Positions 6,235-8,052 of a stretch of DNA of 8,052 nucleotides are shown piece by piece. The position numbers and the translations under genes are program-made. The notes under the pieces are model-generated. The model had not been told where the DNA came from, ran no database searches, and saw only the letters and a program-made list of their open reading frames with translations. Numbering within the stretch: the first letter of the stretch is position 1; each line of letters begins with the position of its first letter. Source of the stretch: an uncultured Acetatifactor sp. (GTDB lineage: Bacteria; Bacillota; Clostridia; Lachnospirales; Lachnospiraceae); NCBI GenBank assembly GCA_948496895.1, contig CAOOJO010000110.1, positions 1 through 8,052 of the forward strand, in the 5' to 3' direction.

Positions 6235-7116
6235 ATGAAAACAAATACCATGTCCTACAAATGCAAACAATTCATGATGTTTGCAGGGGTGACGACCTTT
6301 ATATTCATCGCTGTCGTCATTGTCCCCTTCATATATGGCTTCTATCTGACCTTTACCAGCTGGGATGGCGTGTCCTCCCAGAAGCCCTTTGTGGGAATCG
6401 CCAATTATGTGGCGTCCTTCTCGGACGTGGCCTACTGGCAGGCCCTGGGCAGGACGGTGATCTACTCCGCCATCGCGGTGATCCTGGTGAACGTGGTGGC
6501 CTTCATCCTGGCGTTCCTTGTGACCAGCGGCGTCAAGGGCCAGAACTTCTTCCGGGCAGGATTCTTCATCCCGAACCTGATCGGCGGCATCGTTCTGGGC
6601 TACATCTGGAAATTCGTGTTCAACCGTGCTTTCGTCGCCGTTGGCGAGGCCCTTTCCATCGGTGCCCTTTCCACCTCCTGGCTGGCTACCACCAATGGCG
6701 CCATGCTCTGCCTAATCATCGTCTCCGTGTGGCAGTACGCAGGCTATATGATGCTGATCTACGTGGCCGGGTTCATGAGCGTGTCGGCTGACGTGCTGGA
6801 GGCCGCCAGGATAGACGGCTGCACCAACACCCAGTCCATCATCAAGATTTCCATCCCCCTGATGGTATCGTCCTTTGTCCAGTGCCTGTTCCTGACCATC
6901 ACCAGATGCTTCATGGTGTACGATGTGAACCTGTCCCTGACGAACGGCGAACCCTTCAACAGCTCGGTTATGGCAGCCATGCATGTGTATAACCAGGCGT
7001 TCACCTATAAAAACTATGGTACCGGCCAGGCCGAGGCACTGATCCTCTTCATTGTATGCGCAGTGGTAGGCGTGCTTCAGGTCAGCATCGGTAAGAAAGC
7101 GGAGGTGTCAGCATAA
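6235..7116 (+). CDS. Carbohydrate ABC transporter permease, MalF/UgpA-like
   Basis: A 293-residue integral membrane subunit that forms half of the sugar channel. Six membrane segments are visible near residues 14-36, 73-96, 109-129, 156-179, 208-226 and 265-283. The cytoplasmic EAA loop starts at Glu189 (EAARIDGCTNTQSIIKISIP) and is the docking site for the ATPase subunit in this family. The length suits the short MalF-like permeases of Gram-positive sugar importers, without the large periplasmic insert of E. coli MalF. The start is supported by AAGGA 8 nt upstream. It overlaps the next gene by one base (TAATG), so the two permeases are probably translationally coupled and made in equal amounts. 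Confidence 0.96.
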   Translation: MKTNTMSYKCKQFMMFAGVTTFIFIAVVIVPFIYGFYLTFTSWDGVSSQKPFVGIANYVASFSDVAYWQALGRTVIYSAIAVILVNVVAFILAFLVTSGVKGQNFFRAGFFIPNLIGGIVLGYIWKFVFNRAFVAVGEALSIGALSTSWLATTNGAMLCLIIVSVWQYAGYMMLIYVAGFMSVSADVLEAARIDGCTNTQSIIKISIPLMVSSFVQCLFLTITRCFMVYDVNLSLTNGEPFNSSVMAAMHVYNQAFTYKNYGTGQAEALILFIVCAVVGVLQVSIGKKAEVSA

Positions 7117-7976
7117 TGGATGATTTGAATGAAAGAGCAGCCAGAAACCGAAAAATCAAACATGCCGTCTTCATGGTGGTACTGATCGTATTGTTCGCTT
7201 GCTTTATCTTCCCGTTCCTGCTGGTGTTGATCAATGTATTCAAGGAGAAAGGGGACATCAATTCCAATCCCCTGGCGCTGGTGGGCTCCCGTGGCTTTAC
7301 CCTGAAGAACTTCCCGGAGGCCATGGATAAGATGAATTTCTGGAGGTCCTTTGGGAACTCTATGGTTGTCACCGTATCCTCCACCATCTTCACGATCCTG
7401 CTGGCCTCCATGACGGCCTATGTGATCGTGCGCAATAAGTGGAAGGCCTGCGGCGCTTTGTTCGGCATGATGATCGCCTCCATGGTCATTCCCTTCCAGG
7501 TGCTGATGATTCCCCTGGTATCCTTCTACGGCGGCACCCTGGGGATCCTGAACAGCAGAGTGACATTGATATTCATGCATGTGGGATTCTCCCTGTCCAT
7601 GGCCACGTTCATGTTCCACGGGGCGATCCACACCAATGTGCCCATAGCCCTGGAGGAGGCGGCCACCATCGACGGCTGCACCAAGTGGCAGACCTACTGG
7701 CAGATCGTGTTCCCTCTGCTGAAGCCTACGATTGCCACGGTGGCCATCATTGATGCCATGGCATTCTGGAACGACTATCTGCTGCCCAGCCTGGTACTGG
7801 GGAGAAAGGAAATGTACACGATTCCCATTGCCACCCAGGTATTCTACGGAACCTATTCCACGGACATCGGTCTGGTGATGGCGGCCCTGCTGCTGGCCAT
7901 GCTGCCGATTCTGATCCTGTATCTGTTCCTGCAGCGCTATATCGTGGAGGGCGTGACCTCCGGCGCGGTGAAGTAA
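7116..7976 (+). CDS. Carbohydrate ABC transporter permease, MalG/UgpE-like
   Basis: The partner permease, 286 residues, forming the second half of the channel. Membrane segments lie near residues 16-39, 78-103, 112-134, 148-170, 206-227 and 251-271. The EAA loop starts at Glu180/Glu181 (EEAATIDGCTKWQTYWQIVF). The C-terminal end QRYIVEGVTSGAVK is the characteristic tail of MalG-like permeases. The start codon shares its A with the stop of the preceding gene, and GGAGGT (7101-7106) lies 9 nt upstream inside that gene. It is the last gene of the operon: a terminator follows within 20 nt, so no ATPase or catabolic enzyme is cotranscribed. Confidence 0.96.
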   Translation: MDDLNERAARNRKIKHAVFMVVLIVLFACFIFPFLLVLINVFKEKGDINSNPLALVGSRGFTLKNFPEAMDKMNFWRSFGNSMVVTVSSTIFTILLASMTAYVIVRNKWKACGALFGMMIASMVIPFQVLMIPLVSFYGGTLGILNSRVTLIFMHVGFSLSMATFMFHGAIHTNVPIALEEAATIDGCTKWQTYWQIVFPLLKPTIATVAIIDAMAFWNDYLLPSLVLGRKEMYTIPIATQVFYGTYSTDIGLVMAALLLAMLPILILYLFLQRYIVEGVTSGAVK

Positions 7977-7993
7977 AGGCAAAGAGAAAGTTC

Positions 7994-8047
7994 AAGAGGG
8001 GCTGCTTGCATGACAAAAAGACAGTGGGGAATGCGGCAGCCCTTTTT
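7994..8047 (+). terminator. Intrinsic terminator of the transporter operon
   Basis: GGGCTGC (7999-8005) pairs with GCAGCCC (8036-8042). The preceding AAGAG pairs with the following five Ts (two G-U pairs), and inside the stem TGCAT (8007-8011) can pair with ATGCG (8031-8035) past one bulged T. The T-run is 8043-8047. It starts 17 nt after the last permease stop. Confidence 0.82.
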
Positions 8048-8052
8048 GTATC

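Overview
The window reads as chromosomal DNA of a moderately GC-rich Firmicute, most probably a gut Lachnospiraceae or a close relative. The grounds are strong GGAGG-type ribosome sites, a lipoprotein substrate-binding protein with an LTAC lipobox, a LacI regulator with a carbohydrate ABC operon, and a very large Cache/PAS hybrid histidine kinase of a style common in that family. This placement is inference from protein style and gene layout; no rRNA or tRNA marker is present.

Layout. (1) 1-3053, minus strand: a hybrid sensor histidine kinase of at least 1017 residues. It has two membrane segments around an extracellular Cache-like sensor, then two PAS-like regions, HisKA, HATPase, a first receiver and the start of a second receiver cut by the window edge. 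(2) 3054-3263: a 210-bp divergent regulatory region with one well-formed extended -10 promoter on each strand, and a CG-centred candidate operator just downstream of the rightward promoter. (3) 3264-4241, plus strand: a LacI/GalR-family regulator, followed by a strong intrinsic terminator at 4272-4312. (4) 4313-4802: a long non-coding stretch. It holds a G-quadruplex motif, a 44-bp concentric double dyad, a terminator-like hairpin, a 22-bp CG-centred operator overlapping the -35 of a strong promoter, and a structured leader. (5) 4803-7976, plus strand: a three-gene carbohydrate ABC importer operon (substrate-binding lipoprotein, then two permeases), closed by an intrinsic terminator at 7994-8047. 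A large GC hairpin and a short tandem repeat lie between the binding-protein gene and the first permease gene.

How it fits together (inference). The LacI-type protein probably represses both itself and the transporter operon, because candidate operators with the same AAGCGGTT core lie at both promoters. The transporter has no ATPase gene and no glycoside hydrolase within its terminator-bounded operon, so it probably borrows a shared MsmX/UgpC-type ATPase encoded elsewhere. The hairpin after the first gene probably lets the binding protein be made in excess over the permeases. The hybrid kinase may sense a related extracellular ligand, but nothing in the sequence proves that it acts on this operon.

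No phage, insertion sequence, CRISPR array, tRNA or rRNA was seen. The parts least explained by standard annotation are the non-coding stretches at 4384-4403, 4531-4574 and 6110-6234.
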